A stretch of DNA of 9,596 bases from Acidobacteriota bacterium (GCA_029942065.1 JAPYTY010000061.1:1-9596), one strand, 5' to 3'; positions 1-6,487 are shown, counted from the stretch's first letter. The notes: generated by a model from the letters alone, not told the origin. Translations and numbers: made by a program.

Positions 1-105
1 AAGGCGGAGGAGATAGGAGAAGCGCGCTGTGCGTGCTGAGAAACTCCTTGCTGAAGCTCGGAGTGGAGAAACGCGTCGCTCAGGCTCCGCGTGGAGAACA
101 AAAAG

Positions 106-142
106 GTTTGGGATTTAGGAATTTGAATTTTCGGATTTTCGG
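106..142 (-). repeat. AAATCCGAAA-type intergenic repeat, copy A
   Basis: Read on the minus strand, this AT-rich stretch is built of short GAAAATCC / AAATTC units. It contains the exact 10-mer AAATCCGAAA (plus-strand positions 129-138) that recurs at 7669-7678 and 8049-8058. It lies about 60 nt past the hydrolase stop codon, on the same strand as that gene. Similar strings of TTCGGATTT units are, from memory, common between genes in Acidobacteria and Planctomycetes genomes; their function is not known to me. Confidence 0.6.
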
Positions 143-156
143 CCCAAGGGTCGCCG

Positions 157-179
157 GTTCGGGTCCAGGCCTCCCGAAC
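157..179 (-). terminator. Hairpin downstream of the hydrolase gene, possible terminator
   Basis: A perfect 7-bp inverted repeat GTTCGGG (157-163) / CCCGAAC (173-179) encloses a 9-nt loop. It begins 24 nt after the hydrolase stop. No T-tract follows on the minus strand, so it is not a textbook intrinsic terminator; it could protect the 3' end or help Rho-dependent stopping. Confidence 0.35.
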
Positions 180-180
180 T

Positions 181-203
181 CTGTCTTCTCTCTCCTGTCT
201 TCT
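181..203. repeat. Short direct repeat in a pyrimidine tract
   Basis: CTGTCTTCT occurs at 181-189 and again at 195-203, a 14-nt period, inside an almost pure pyrimidine stretch on the plus strand. It abuts the hydrolase stop codon at 204-206. On the gene strand it is a purine-rich GAAGACAG repeat directly after the stop. Function unknown; it could be a slippage-generated microsatellite. Confidence 0.5.
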
Positions 204-1226
204 TCACCCCAGTTGGCTTCGCAGATAGCGGCACATGTGCCAGCCGTCCAGATAATTGAAAGGGAACTTGGCCAGGGTATAGTGACCACAGGGTAGAAAC
301 ACCCGCTGATACGCCATCTGGCGGGCCTCGTATTCCTCAAAGATTTTTTCCGTTAGCTCGGGTCTGAAGGTGAGATCATACTTGGCAGTGAGTAGAAGAT
401 GGGGCCGATTGCGGTTTTTCAGTCCCTCGACATGAAACCAGGGACTGATAGGAGCCCAGCAGTGGCGCAGGTCGTCCTGGGAAATGCTTCCTTCCAGACC
501 CCAACGAATGTAGCGGGTAGACAGGCCTGTCCAGACCACATCGCCAAAGAAGGAGGAGACGTGATTGAAAACACCGGTACAGAACGAGGGATCATGAACA
601 AAGGCCAGGTAGGCGACGCAGGACCCGACGCTGGTTCCCAGGACCCCGACCTTCTTATAACCATTTTCTTTGAGCCACTGGCCAATCTGGCAAACCTCCA
701 GGACCGCCTGGCGGGTGGCATGCAAGGTTCGGCCGATGTTGGGACTGATCATGTAGTCGGCGCGCTGCATCTCTGAGTTCAGCCGCTGTTCGTGATAGGG
801 CATGCACAGACGCACGGCTGTTATTCCCAACCGCTTGATCATCTGGCACAGACCCACGTGGCTGTCCTCCTGGGCATTCCACTGAGGTATCACGATCACA
901 GCACTCTCGGCTTTCGGGGCCCTGAAGATGCGACAGTACACGCTGTTGTTTTCCGGGTAGGGGCCGGGGGTCGGAGTGGCAAAGGTCAACCCGTCCTTGA
1001 TCTCGACCGCATCCTCGATCGGGGGTGGTTGGTAGTAATGATCGCTGTCTTTCAAGATTTCGTCGACGTGGTTCCTGAGGATTTCCAGGGGACTGGAATG
1101 TTCGCCGAGCTGATTATTGTTGTCGATCCAGTCCAGACCCCAATCGAAGGGGAAAATTCTGCGGTGGGGATCCCGAAGGGTCAGTCGGAGTTCCCGATTG
1201 TGCATCCAACGCTGATAAAAACTCAT
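204..1226 (-). CDS. Alpha/beta hydrolase (ABHD18-like)
   Basis: The 340-residue product is probably a serine hydrolase of the alpha/beta fold; the substrate is unknown. The nucleophile elbow is G-T-S-V-G with Ser199. Asp284 in AKYDLTF and His315 in CGHYTL sit where the acid and base of the triad belong. The N-terminal 90 residues (WMHNRELRL..., LDWID) look like the cap region of ABHD18-type proteins, a family best known from animals but with bacterial members. No signal peptide or membrane segment is evident, so it should be cytoplasmic. Its ATG overlaps the stop of the upstream transporter gene (ATGA), so it is probably translated by coupling; I see no strong Shine-Dalgarno of its own. Fold assignment is secure, the subfamily less so. 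Confidence 0.85.
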   Translation of the reverse strand: MSFYQRWMHNRELRLTLRDPHRRIFPFDWGLDWIDNNNQLGEHSSPLEILRNHVDEILKDSDHYYQPPPIEDAVEIKDGLTFATPTPGPYPENNSVYCRIFRAPKAESAVIVIPQWNAQEDSHVGLCQMIKRLGITAVRLCMPYHEQRLNSEMQRADYMISPNIGRTLHATRQAVLEVCQIGQWLKENGYKKVGVLGTSVGSCVAYLAFVHDPSFCTGVFNHVSSFFGDVVWTGLSTRYIRWGLEGSISQDDLRHCWAPISPWFHVEGLKNRNRPHLLLTAKYDLTFRPELTEKIFEEYEARQMAYQRVFLPCGHYTLAKFPFNYLDGWHMCRYLRSQLG

Positions 1227-2299
1227 ACTTCGTCGGATTCGGAGAGCTCTTGACGAAACTCCACTTTGTACAGTTCAAGGAAGGTCAGGCCCAGGGCAAC
1301 AATAATGGGGCCAAAGATCACTCCCTCTATGCCAAAGTAGTTGATCCCGCCCAGCAGGGACATGAACACCAGGAGCGTGTGCATTTTCACCTTGCCTTCA
1401 ATCAACAGAGGCCGTAACACGTTGTCAATAAACGCTACCAGAAAGCCTCCAACGATCAGGATGATCCCTTGAACCGGTGACACGGCGATCAGAAAATAGA
1501 TGCCCCACGGCCCCCAGATGATTCCAGTGCCCACGATGGGAAGCAAGGAGAACACACCCATCAGGAACCCCCAGAAAAGGGCATTGGGGATGCCGATCGC
1601 CCAGAATAGCACCCCTCCTGCCACGCCCTGGGCCAGTGCGGTCAGCAAGGTTCCAAGGACCGTTGCCTTGGCCACTTCCTCGAATTTGTCGATGACGGCT
1701 TGTTCGTATCGGTTGGAGAGGGGGGTCAGAATTTTCACTTCCTCCATCAGGCTTGATCCGTCCCGAAAGAGAAAAAACATGGTGACCATCATGATCAGGA
1801 AATTGGCGATAACGCTGAATAAGCCCTGCAGGATGTTCGTGCTCTGGCGTATAAAAAAGAGGCCAATCTGCTGGAAACCGGCTGTGACGCTTCCCACGAT
1901 ATCAAGGGTCTCCCAATCGACGTAGGGACTGAGCCATTCAATCGCCGGCTTGACATAGGGTGAGTCCTGCAAATCAATAATGTCCTGGAAGCCACCGTCT
2001 TCCAGATATTCCTGGCCCTGCTGATAGACTGCCCCGATTTGACCCATCAGGAGGATCACAAGAAGCCCAACGGGCAGGATGATGGCGGCGGTCACCCAGA
2101 TGCAGGTGAGCAGAGCAGCCCAGCTGCGATTTCCCTTGAGTTTGCTTGACGTCCAGGAAAAGACCGGATAACAAAGAGTCACTAAAATGACGGCCAAGCT
2201 GATGGATAGGAGAAAAGTCTGGAAGATCCGAAAAACAAAATAGAGGAAGACCAGCGAGATAATCAGTAAAAAAATGCGTAAATAGTTGCGTTCTTGCAT
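1223..2299 (-). CDS. AI-2E / PerM family transporter
   Basis: The 358-residue polytopic membrane protein belongs to the AI-2E (formerly UPF0118/PerM) family, whose members have been linked to autoinducer-2 export or Na+/H+ antiport; the substrate here cannot be read from sequence. Family hallmarks are visible: paired N-terminal hydrophobic helices, a soluble middle part, FSLLPIVGTGIIWGP, DNVLRPLLI, and GGINYFGIEGVIFGPII near the C terminus. The frame is open back to 2425, but residues before MQERN are polar, unlike the family, and would overlap the divergent methyltransferase gene, so the ATG at 2299 is chosen. No Shine-Dalgarno precedes it; instead TATTAT ends 8 nt upstream. It is the first gene of a two-gene operon with the hydrolase. 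Confidence 0.9.
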   Translation of the reverse strand: MQERNYLRIFLLIISLVFLYFVFRIFQTFLLSISLAVILVTLCYPVFSWTSSKLKGNRSWAALLTCIWVTAAIILPVGLLVILLMGQIGAVYQQGQEYLEDGGFQDIIDLQDSPYVKPAIEWLSPYVDWETLDIVGSVTAGFQQIGLFFIRQSTNILQGLFSVIANFLIMMVTMFFLFRDGSSLMEEVKILTPLSNRYEQAVIDKFEEVAKATVLGTLLTALAQGVAGGVLFWAIGIPNALFWGFLMGVFSLLPIVGTGIIWGPWGIYFLIAVSPVQGIILIVGGFLVAFIDNVLRPLLIEGKVKMHTLLVFMSLLGGINYFGIEGVIFGPIIVALGLTFLELYKVEFRQELSESDEV

Positions 2300-2307
2300 G
2301 CTGAACG

Positions 2308-2313
2308 ATAATA
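2308..2313 (-). promoter_or_regulatory. Candidate -10 box for the transporter operon
   Basis: On the minus strand TATTAT ends 8 nt before the ATG at 2299. No convincing -35 box stands at the expected distance. Transcription from here would start only a few nucleotides before the start codon. Confidence 0.35.
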
Positions 2314-2333
2314 CACAGTAAGTCGAAGGTGTT

Positions 2334-2369
2334 AAACCCGGTTTGTAATTTCCGGCTTCTAACAAGAAG
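2334..2369. promoter_or_regulatory. Palindromes in the divergent transporter/methyltransferase spacer
   Basis: AAACCCGGTTT (2334-2344) is a palindrome around a central base, and CTTCT-AACA-AGAAG (2356-2369) can fold as a small hairpin. Both lie between the divergent starts at 2299 and 2424, where an operator would be expected. Neither matches a regulator site I know. Confidence 0.2.
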
Positions 2370-2423
2370 GTGGAATCGTGGTTGTTCCCGTCAAGGGTTG
2401 GGTCTGCATCCGAGGATCCTTTC

Positions 2424-3347
2424 ATGATGCTTTGTCCGGTATGTTCCTCCAGTCAGGGAGAGCTTTTCACCAGCGCCTTTGACCGCGTTTTGAACCGTCC
2501 CGAGCAACCCTGGAGGATCCAACGCTGTCCTGACTGCGGATTTGGGTGGACCGAGCCTCCCCTGAGAGATGAAGAGATCAAACAACACTACCCGCCAACC
2601 TATCTGGGAGACTCCAGGCGAACCGTGGAAGAGTTTCTGGCGGGTCGACTTCAGCAAAGTCGTTCCTGGAAAAAGGAAGTGGAGAAGGTCGATCTGGTCC
2701 AGCGCTTTGTTTCCGGTGGGCGCATCCTGGATGTAGGCTGTGGAGACGGGAAGTTCCTCTGGGCCCTGGACGCGCGAAGGTGGGACCGGGCGGGTGTGGA
2801 GTTCTCCGAGGACACCGTTCGGCTGGTCAATCGGAAAATCGATGATCTGAAGCTGATTGAAGGGGATATCTTTTCCCCGGAGCTCCCGGAAGGCTCGTTT
2901 GACGTGGTGACCTTCTGGCACGTCCTGGAGCATCTGCCGCGGCCTCAGCAGGTACTCGAGAGGGTCCAGCGGCTTTTGGCTCCCGGGGGAAGAGTCTTTA
3001 TTTCTTTACCCAATTTCGACAGTCTGCAAGCTCGTCTGTTCCGACGCTACTGGTACGCTTTTGACGATGTGCCCCGGCATCTTTATCATTTTGCGCCCTT
3101 GCCCCTGGAAAGGCTGCTTCGGGAGAAGGGTTTCGAAGAGCCCGAACATCGCTTCTTTTCTTCGATCGTGAACATCCACTGTCTGAAATACAGCCTGATC
3201 AATTGGTCCGAAGCTTACTTTGGAAGCCGTTTACCCTACTATTTGCTCAAGCCGCTGTTGATGATGGTTCCCCTGCTGGAACGGATCACCGGCCGCTACG
3301 GAATGCTGACCACGGTCGCCCGAAGGGTTGATGCAGGATTGAGGTGA
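2424..3347 (+). CDS. Class I SAM-dependent methyltransferase with Cys4 N-terminal motif
   Basis: Predicted S-adenosylmethionine-dependent methyltransferase of 307 residues. SAM-binding motif I is ILDVGCGDG at residues 101-109; the later FWHVLEHL and LLAPGGRVFISLPN segments are the usual motifs of the Methyltransf_11/23 group, and the DVPRHLYHF stretch is typical of members acting on polysaccharide or lipid-linked substrates. The N terminus carries C4-x2-C7 and C35-x2-C38, a small zinc-ribbon-like module seen in many such enzymes. The frame opens at 2370, but the start at 2424 is preferred: GAGGA at 2412-2416 is a Shine-Dalgarno at good spacing, and it places CPVC at the very N terminus; ATG at 2427 is an alternative. 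The acceptor substrate is unknown. It stands alone, divergent from the transporter operon, 62 nt before the sigma factor gene. Confidence 0.85.
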   Translation: MMLCPVCSSSQGELFTSAFDRVLNRPEQPWRIQRCPDCGFGWTEPPLRDEEIKQHYPPTYLGDSRRTVEEFLAGRLQQSRSWKKEVEKVDLVQRFVSGGRILDVGCGDGKFLWALDARRWDRAGVEFSEDTVRLVNRKIDDLKLIEGDIFSPELPEGSFDVVTFWHVLEHLPRPQQVLERVQRLLAPGGRVFISLPNFDSLQARLFRRYWYAFDDVPRHLYHFAPLPLERLLREKGFEEPEHRFFSSIVNIHCLKYSLINWSEAYFGSRLPYYLLKPLLMMVPLLERITGRYGMLTTVARRVDAGLR

Positions 3348-3396
3348 ATGGGGGTTTGTCACGGGATCCATGAAACAAATTCCTTCCTGAACGTAA

Positions 3397-3402
3397 TATA
3401 CT
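3397..3402 (+). promoter_or_regulatory. Candidate -10 box for the sigma factor operon
   Basis: TATACT (overlapped by TAATAT at 3394-3399) ends 7 nt before the sigma factor ATG at 3410. There is no recognisable -35 and no Shine-Dalgarno, so the transcript may begin at or next to the start codon. An ECF-type autoregulatory promoter was looked for and not clearly found. Confidence 0.35.
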
Positions 3403-3409
3403 TCCGGGA

Positions 3410-4009
3410 ATGCCCAAAACAGATGAAGAGTTGGTCAAAGCCACTCTGGAAGGAGATCCCCACGCTTTTGAGGAGATTGTTGAGCGGTACCAGAGGCTGG
3501 TGTTCAGTATCATCTATCACTACGTGGGAGGCCGAGACCTGGTTGAGGACCTGGCCCAGGAGGTTTTTTTAAAGGTGTTCCGATCTCTCGCGACCTTCGA
3601 CATGAGAGGGCCCTTGAAGTCCTGGGTTTCCCGCATTACGGCGAATACCTGTCTGGATGAGCTGAGAAAACTCCGAAGGCAGAAGGTTTACACCTTCACC
3701 GATCTGAGTGGAGATGACGAGAGTCGGATCGAAGACTTTTTCGAGCAGTTCACCAGTAAGGGGCTTTTGACCGAGAACGATGTGTCCGACCTCTTTGTGT
3801 TGCTCGAGAAACTTTTAGGGCGGCTCAACGATAAGGATAAGATGGCCTTTGTCCTTCGTGAAATGGAAGGACTGAGCTACGCGGATGTCGCGCAGGCTAT
3901 GAAAATGACCGAAGTGGCGGTTCGGATCCGGATTAGCCGCTCCAAGAAAAAACTCCAAACTGACCTGGAGGAAATTCTCCTGTCCGGGAAGAGGGTGGAC
4001 AATAACTGA
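3410..4009 (+). CDS. ECF-type RNA polymerase sigma factor
   Basis: A 199-residue sigma-70 family protein with only regions 2 and 4, the extracytoplasmic-function architecture. Region 2 spans about residues 18-90, with DLAQEVFLKVF (47-57) in the core-binding helix and FDMRGPLKSWVSRITANTCLDELRK after it. Region 4 spans about 130-185 and has the helix-turn-helix YADVAQAMKMTEVAVRIRISRSKKKL. The linker (about 91-125) is acidic and rather long. It directs RNA polymerase to a dedicated promoter set, probably controlled by the anti-sigma encoded next. No Shine-Dalgarno is seen before the ATG, but TATACT lies 7 nt upstream. The target regulon cannot be read here; the downstream outer-membrane gene is an obvious candidate. 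Family is certain, subgroup not assigned. Confidence 0.95.
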   Translation: MPKTDEELVKATLEGDPHAFEEIVERYQRLVFSIIYHYVGGRDLVEDLAQEVFLKVFRSLATFDMRGPLKSWVSRITANTCLDELRKLRRQKVYTFTDLSGDDESRIEDFFEQFTSKGLLTENDVSDLFVLLEKLLGRLNDKDKMAFVLREMEGLSYADVAQAMKMTEVAVRIRISRSKKKLQTDLEEILLSGKRVDNN

Positions 4010-4031
4010 AGATCACATTGGGCTCTCGGAG

Positions 4032-4424
4032 TTGGAGTTCGAAAACACCGAGAGCTTCCCCCATGCGGAACACTGTGAAGAGTGCAGTCAAAGATTGTCG
4101 ATCTTCCGCTTTCTTGGCTTCCAGGTGAAGAATGCTCCCGGGATGGACACCCCACCGTTCTTTTCGAAGCGAGTCAGTCAGCTAATCCGGTCGGCGAAGG
4201 TTTCCTTCGCATTTTCCCTGCAGCAGGCTGTCAGGCAACTAATTCCTGTTTTCATGGGTTTGTTTTTGGCGACCAGTCTCCTGCTTTACTGGATGACCGA
4301 CACGGACTCTGCAATCGAGCAGTATTCGGAACTCTTTTTTGAACAACCCTTGCAGGAGGATCTGTCAATTGACTATGTGGTGGATTTTCTTGGAGACGTG
4401 CTGCAGGAGGAACCCGTCCCGTGA
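4032..4424 (+). CDS. Membrane-anchored zinc-finger-type anti-sigma factor
   Basis: A 130-residue protein with the ZAS signature H11-x3-C15-x2-C18 (HAEHCEEC), one hydrophobic segment at about 70-88 (LIPVFMGLFLATSLLLYWM) and an acidic C-terminal tail outside the cytoplasm. Anti-sigma factors of this class hold their cognate ECF sigma at the membrane through the N-terminal domain. Placement 22 nt after the sigma gene makes it the likely partner. The start is uncertain: the ORF has no ATG at its N terminus, and TTG at 4032 is used because it precedes the ZAS motif. The GGAG just before it is only 1 nt away, too close to be an ordinary ribosome site. The frame stays open upstream into the sigma gene, so translation may be coupled. 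Sequence identity to named anti-sigmas appears low. Confidence 0.8.
   Translation: MEFENTESFPHAEHCEECSQRLSIFRFLGFQVKNAPGMDTPPFFSKRVSQLIRSAKVSFAFSLQQAVRQLIPVFMGLFLATSLLLYWMTDTDSAIEQYSELFFEQPLQEDLSIDYVVDFLGDVLQEEPVP
4405..4410 (+). promoter_or_regulatory. Shine-Dalgarno for the CpxP-like gene
   Basis: AGGAGG, the strongest ribosome binding site in the operon, lies inside the anti-sigma coding sequence 10 nt before GTG at 4421. It decides this non-ATG start, which overlaps the anti-sigma stop as GTGA. Confidence 0.7.
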
Positions 4425-4861
4425 CCGATCGAGTGAAGGCAACCTGTCTGGTGCTGCTGACTTTTACGGGCGGGATCGTGCTGGGAGGAATGCTCGCTTT
4501 TTTTCTGGTGCAGCCTCGTTTCCCGGGTCCAGGGAGAGGTTTTCCCGAGCGCTCGCAGCAACCCAGAGATCAGACTCGCGGGGCCATGGGCCGACTTGCC
4601 GATAGGTTGGGTCTGGATGAAACCCAGCAAGACGAGCTCAACCGGATTCTGAGGGAGAGTCGTCAAACTCTCAATCAACTCAACCAGCAGACTAACCGGC
4701 GCAATCGAGCCATTCGTGAGAAAACTCAGGAGCAGATTCGACAGATTCTCGATCCTGCTCAGATGGAACAGTTCGAGGGATTTTTGGCCAGGCAGAATCG
4801 GATGCGCCAAAGACAACGATCCAACCCGGGATCGAGAAGATCCCCGTCCAACCCCAGGTGA
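4421..4861 (+). CDS. Spy/CpxP-like membrane-anchored periplasmic protein
   Basis: A 146-residue protein with an uncleaved-looking N-terminal hydrophobic segment (about 8-30) and a charged, helical domain outside the membrane. Two stretches resemble the LTxxQ motifs of Spy/CpxP/CnrX proteins: LGLDETQQDELNRIL (63-77) and ILDPAQMEQFEGFL (109-122), separated by a Gln/Asn/Arg-rich helix. The last 20 residues are basic and probably disordered. In CnrX and CpxP systems such proteins sense metals or misfolded envelope proteins and signal to the regulator; in this operon it may tune the anti-sigma. No Met/His/Cys-rich metal site is evident apart from a few Met. It starts with GTG overlapping the previous stop. 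Family call is by pattern and context rather than strong identity. Confidence 0.75.
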   Translation: MTDRVKATCLVLLTFTGGIVLGGMLAFFLVQPRFPGPGRGFPERSQQPRDQTRGAMGRLADRLGLDETQQDELNRILRESRQTLNQLNQQTNRRNRAIREKTQEQIRQILDPAQMEQFEGFLARQNRMRQRQRSNPGSRRSPSNPR

Positions 4862-4873
4862 GGTCCCTGGGGT
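4851..4873 (+). terminator. Hairpin at the end of the sigma operon, possible terminator
   Basis: A perfect 8-bp inverted repeat ACCCCAGG (4851-4858) / CCTGGGGT (4866-4873) has a 7-nt loop that contains the stop codon of the CpxP-like gene (4859-4861). It is GC-rich but not followed by a T-tract, so it may attenuate rather than end transcription into the beta-barrel gene. Confidence 0.4.
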
Positions 4874-4919
4874 CTTGCCGTGAGAGCTCCATAGGCTTTT
4901 CCCAGCCTGCCGCATCTAG

Positions 4920-4925
4920 TACTAT
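4920..4925 (+). promoter_or_regulatory. Candidate -10 box for the beta-barrel gene
   Basis: TACTAT (with overlapping CTATAT) ends 10 nt before the ATG at 4936. No consensus -35 lies upstream. It is a weak match, supported mainly by its position, which is like that of the boxes before three other genes here. Confidence 0.25.
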
Positions 4926-4935
4926 ATGGAACCGT

Positions 4936-5646
4936 ATGAATAGGAATGGTTTGTTGCTGTTGTTGTTCACCTCGCTGGGTCCGGTGCTGTGGGCCCAAAG
5001 TCCTCCATCTCAAGCCGAGAACAAGTGGGAGGTCTCGCCCTTTGTCGGGTTCGGCGGTGCGGGAGATGGTTCATTTGCCACTCCCGTTGAAGAGGGGACC
5101 AGCCAGAATGTGGGATTGGATCTGGATCAGGGCTTTGTCCTGGGTCTTCGAATCACGGAGAACCGAGGGCGGTATTTTGGAGCGGAGTTGGAGTACTCTT
5201 TCACTGGTCAGCCGCTGTTTTTTCGGGATTTGAGCCCAACCTTACCGTCTCTGGCTCTGGATCACACGGTCCACAAACTTGCCTACAGTCTTCTGGTCTA
5301 TGGGAGAGAGCGACAGGAACGAATTCGGCCCTTTGGGTCCATAGGATTTGGAACCTCTTTTTTTCAGGTGAGCAATGACTCACAAGATGAGGCTATCCGA
5401 CAGGGGGTTGACCTGAAAAACCGGTGGAAGCTGGCCTTCAGCTACGGCGGCGGCGTCAAGTTTCGGATGGCTCCCCGTTGGGGTATCCGTGTGGATATCA
5501 GGGATCAATTGACCGGTGTGCCCGATTTTGGATTCCCCTCACAAGCTCCCCTGCTGGAGGGTGGAGAGACGGGGCCGGGCTTTCGCGCTGAAGGGCTCCT
5601 GCACAACTGGCAGACCACCTTCGGTCTCGTCTACCATCTTCGTTGA
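4936..5646 (+). CDS. Outer-membrane beta-barrel protein
   Basis: A 236-residue exported protein. Residues 1-20 (MNRNG, a Leu-rich core, VLWA) form a signal peptide with likely cleavage near A20-Q21. The mature part has alternating hydrophobic/polar strands rich in Gly and aromatic residues (WEVSPFVGFGG, RYFGAELEYSF, LAYSLLVYG, IRPFGSIGFGTSF, WKLAFSYGGGVKFRM, WGIRVDIRDQL, TTFGLVYHLR), typical of OmpA-like/OMP_b-brl 8-stranded barrels. It ends in Arg rather than the usual aromatic residue of the sorting signal. The frame opens at a GTG at 4858, but the ATG at 4936 gives a clean signal peptide. It follows the sigma/anti-sigma/CpxP-like genes by 74 nt and could be part of that operon or a target of the sigma factor. 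Function beyond a membrane pore or adhesin-like barrel is unknown. Confidence 0.8.
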   Translation: MNRNGLLLLLFTSLGPVLWAQSPPSQAENKWEVSPFVGFGGAGDGSFATPVEEGTSQNVGLDLDQGFVLGLRITENRGRYFGAELEYSFTGQPLFFRDLSPTLPSLALDHTVHKLAYSLLVYGRERQERIRPFGSIGFGTSFFQVSNDSQDEAIRQGVDLKNRWKLAFSYGGGVKFRMAPRWGIRVDIRDQLTGVPDFGFPSQAPLLEGGETGPGFRAEGLLHNWQTTFGLVYHLR

Positions 5647-5689
5647 TAGGCGGCACTGCAGCAAGTAAATAATCTCTGCATAATCCGGG

Positions 5690-6430
5690 CTAGTGCGTCA
5701 TCGAGTAGATGATGTAATTGATGCCCAGCTGGAAGGCGAGATTGGCATACTCCCTGGGATACACTTCCTGTTCGGCCCACTCCCAGGCATCGCCCAGGTC
5801 AACGTTGTGGTTGATCATGACCATCAAGCGGCCGGTGCTGTCGTGAATGCCCCGGTAGTGAGCCTCGTAGCCCCCCTTCTCCCATTTCCTTCCACTGTAG
5901 ACGAATTGAAGTCCCGGGACCTGGATGAGTTCCTGGATGTCGTAATAACAGTGGAAGATCGGGTGACTCAAGGGAAGGTCGATGGGCTCATACTCGGGAA
6001 AGACCTTTTTTATCTGGGTGTAGAAGTTTTGCCACTCATACTCGCCGTGAAAATCATCCACCACCAGGAAGCCGCCACGAAGCAGGTATTCTCTCAGTTG
6101 CCGGGCTTCCTGGTCCGACAATCGCATGTTCCCCACTTCAACGGCGTAGACAAACGGGTAACTGAACAGATCCGGATCCATGATGGGGAGAGCCTTTTGC
6201 TGAGGGTTCACAAACCCGAAGTCGGTCAGTCTTCCCAGTCCGTAGATGAACTGGCGGTCCGCCTTGGGGTAGTCGATCGCCCATGATCTGTCCACCCACC
6301 CATCCTCGGAATAGACCAGCCGTAAAAAAGTGAACTCGCTGGAATCAGGGTTCCCGGAACGGGGTTGCTCATCGTCTCCGGCTGCTGCGAGGCTGAGCGT
6401 GAAGAGGAGTAAAAAAAAGCTTGTACGCAT
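5690..6430 (-). CDS. DUF4159 domain protein, exported
   Basis: A 246-residue protein with a signal peptide (MRTSFFLLLFTLSLAAA, cleavage near residue 17) and a DUF4159 domain covering the remainder. Conserved family stretches are visible: GLGRLTDFGFVNPQQ (65-79), DPDLFSYPFVYAVEVG (85-100), YLLRGGFLVVDDFHGEYEW (115-133), HPIFHCYYD (156-164) and GDAWEWAEQEVYPREY (213-228). Family members are often found with vWA/MoxR-ATPase genes in a membrane complex; none of those is in this window. The fold is thought to be glutamine-amidotransferase-like, but no catalytic Cys is conserved in the elbow here. Start: ATG at 6430, no Shine-Dalgarno, with perfect TATAAT 11 nt upstream. It is convergent with the beta-barrel gene (43-nt gap) and divergent from the next gene. 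Molecular function is unknown. Confidence 0.85.
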   Translation of the reverse strand: MRTSFFLLLFTLSLAAAGDDEQPRSGNPDSSEFTFLRLVYSEDGWVDRSWAIDYPKADRQFIYGLGRLTDFGFVNPQQKALPIMDPDLFSYPFVYAVEVGNMRLSDQEARQLREYLLRGGFLVVDDFHGEYEWQNFYTQIKKVFPEYEPIDLPLSHPIFHCYYDIQELIQVPGLQFVYSGRKWEKGGYEAHYRGIHDSTGRLMVMINHNVDLGDAWEWAEQEVYPREYANLAFQLGINYIIYSMTH

Positions 6431-6449
6431 TTACCGTTCTTATTATAAC
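6421..6449 (+). promoter_or_regulatory. Candidate promoter for the LIC_10091-like gene
   Basis: TTGTAC (6421-6426), a 17-nt spacer and TATAAC (6444-6449) form a reasonable sigma-70 promoter pointing right, about 43 nt before ATG 6493. Its -35 lies within the first codons of the divergent DUF4159 gene. Confidence 0.35.
6442..6447 (-). promoter_or_regulatory. Consensus -10 box for the DUF4159 gene
   Basis: TATAAT is a perfect consensus on the minus strand, ending 11 nt before the ATG at 6430. No -35 match stands upstream. It overlaps the -10 candidate of the divergent gene, so the two polymerases could not bind at once. Confidence 0.45.
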
Positions 6450-6482
6450 CTGTTCTGTAGACAGTTAGTCCGGAACCTTTTC

Positions 6483-6487
6483 AGGTG
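6483..6487 (+). promoter_or_regulatory. Shine-Dalgarno for the LIC_10091-like gene
   Basis: AGGTG lies 5 nt before ATG 6493 and supports that start, unlike the leaderless-looking starts elsewhere in the window. Confidence 0.5.

Larger units (their letters stand above)
1..203. other. Spacer without a supported gene
   Basis: No reading frame here resembles a known protein. One plus-strand frame stays open from the left edge and one short minus-strand frame overlaps the hydrolase end, but both run through repeat sequence and low-complexity pyrimidine tract. The first 100 bases contain GTGGAGAA twice (63-70 and 91-98). The remainder is occupied by an AAATCCGAAA-type repeat (106-142), a hairpin (157-179) and a pyrimidine tract (179-205). 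A gene end lying left of the window cannot be excluded: one frame stops at 37-39. Confidence 0.5.

Noticed and set aside
151..170. GGTTCGGGTCC resembling a tRNA T-loop
   Set aside because: The flanking bases do not pair as a T-stem and no acceptor, anticodon or D arm can be built around it; it is part of the 157-179 hairpin.
33..340. Short open frames on both strands at the left edge
   Set aside because: They run through the AAATCCGAAA-type repeat and the pyrimidine tract, overlap the hydrolase gene and have no family-like motif.
2300..2425. N-terminal extension of the AI-2E transporter by 42 residues
   Set aside because: It is polar and unlike the family, it overlaps the methyltransferase ribosome site and start, and the ATG at 2299 gives a typical N terminus.
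5693..6286. 197-codon plus-strand frame
   Set aside because: Exactly antisense to the DUF4159 gene, which shows strong family conservation.
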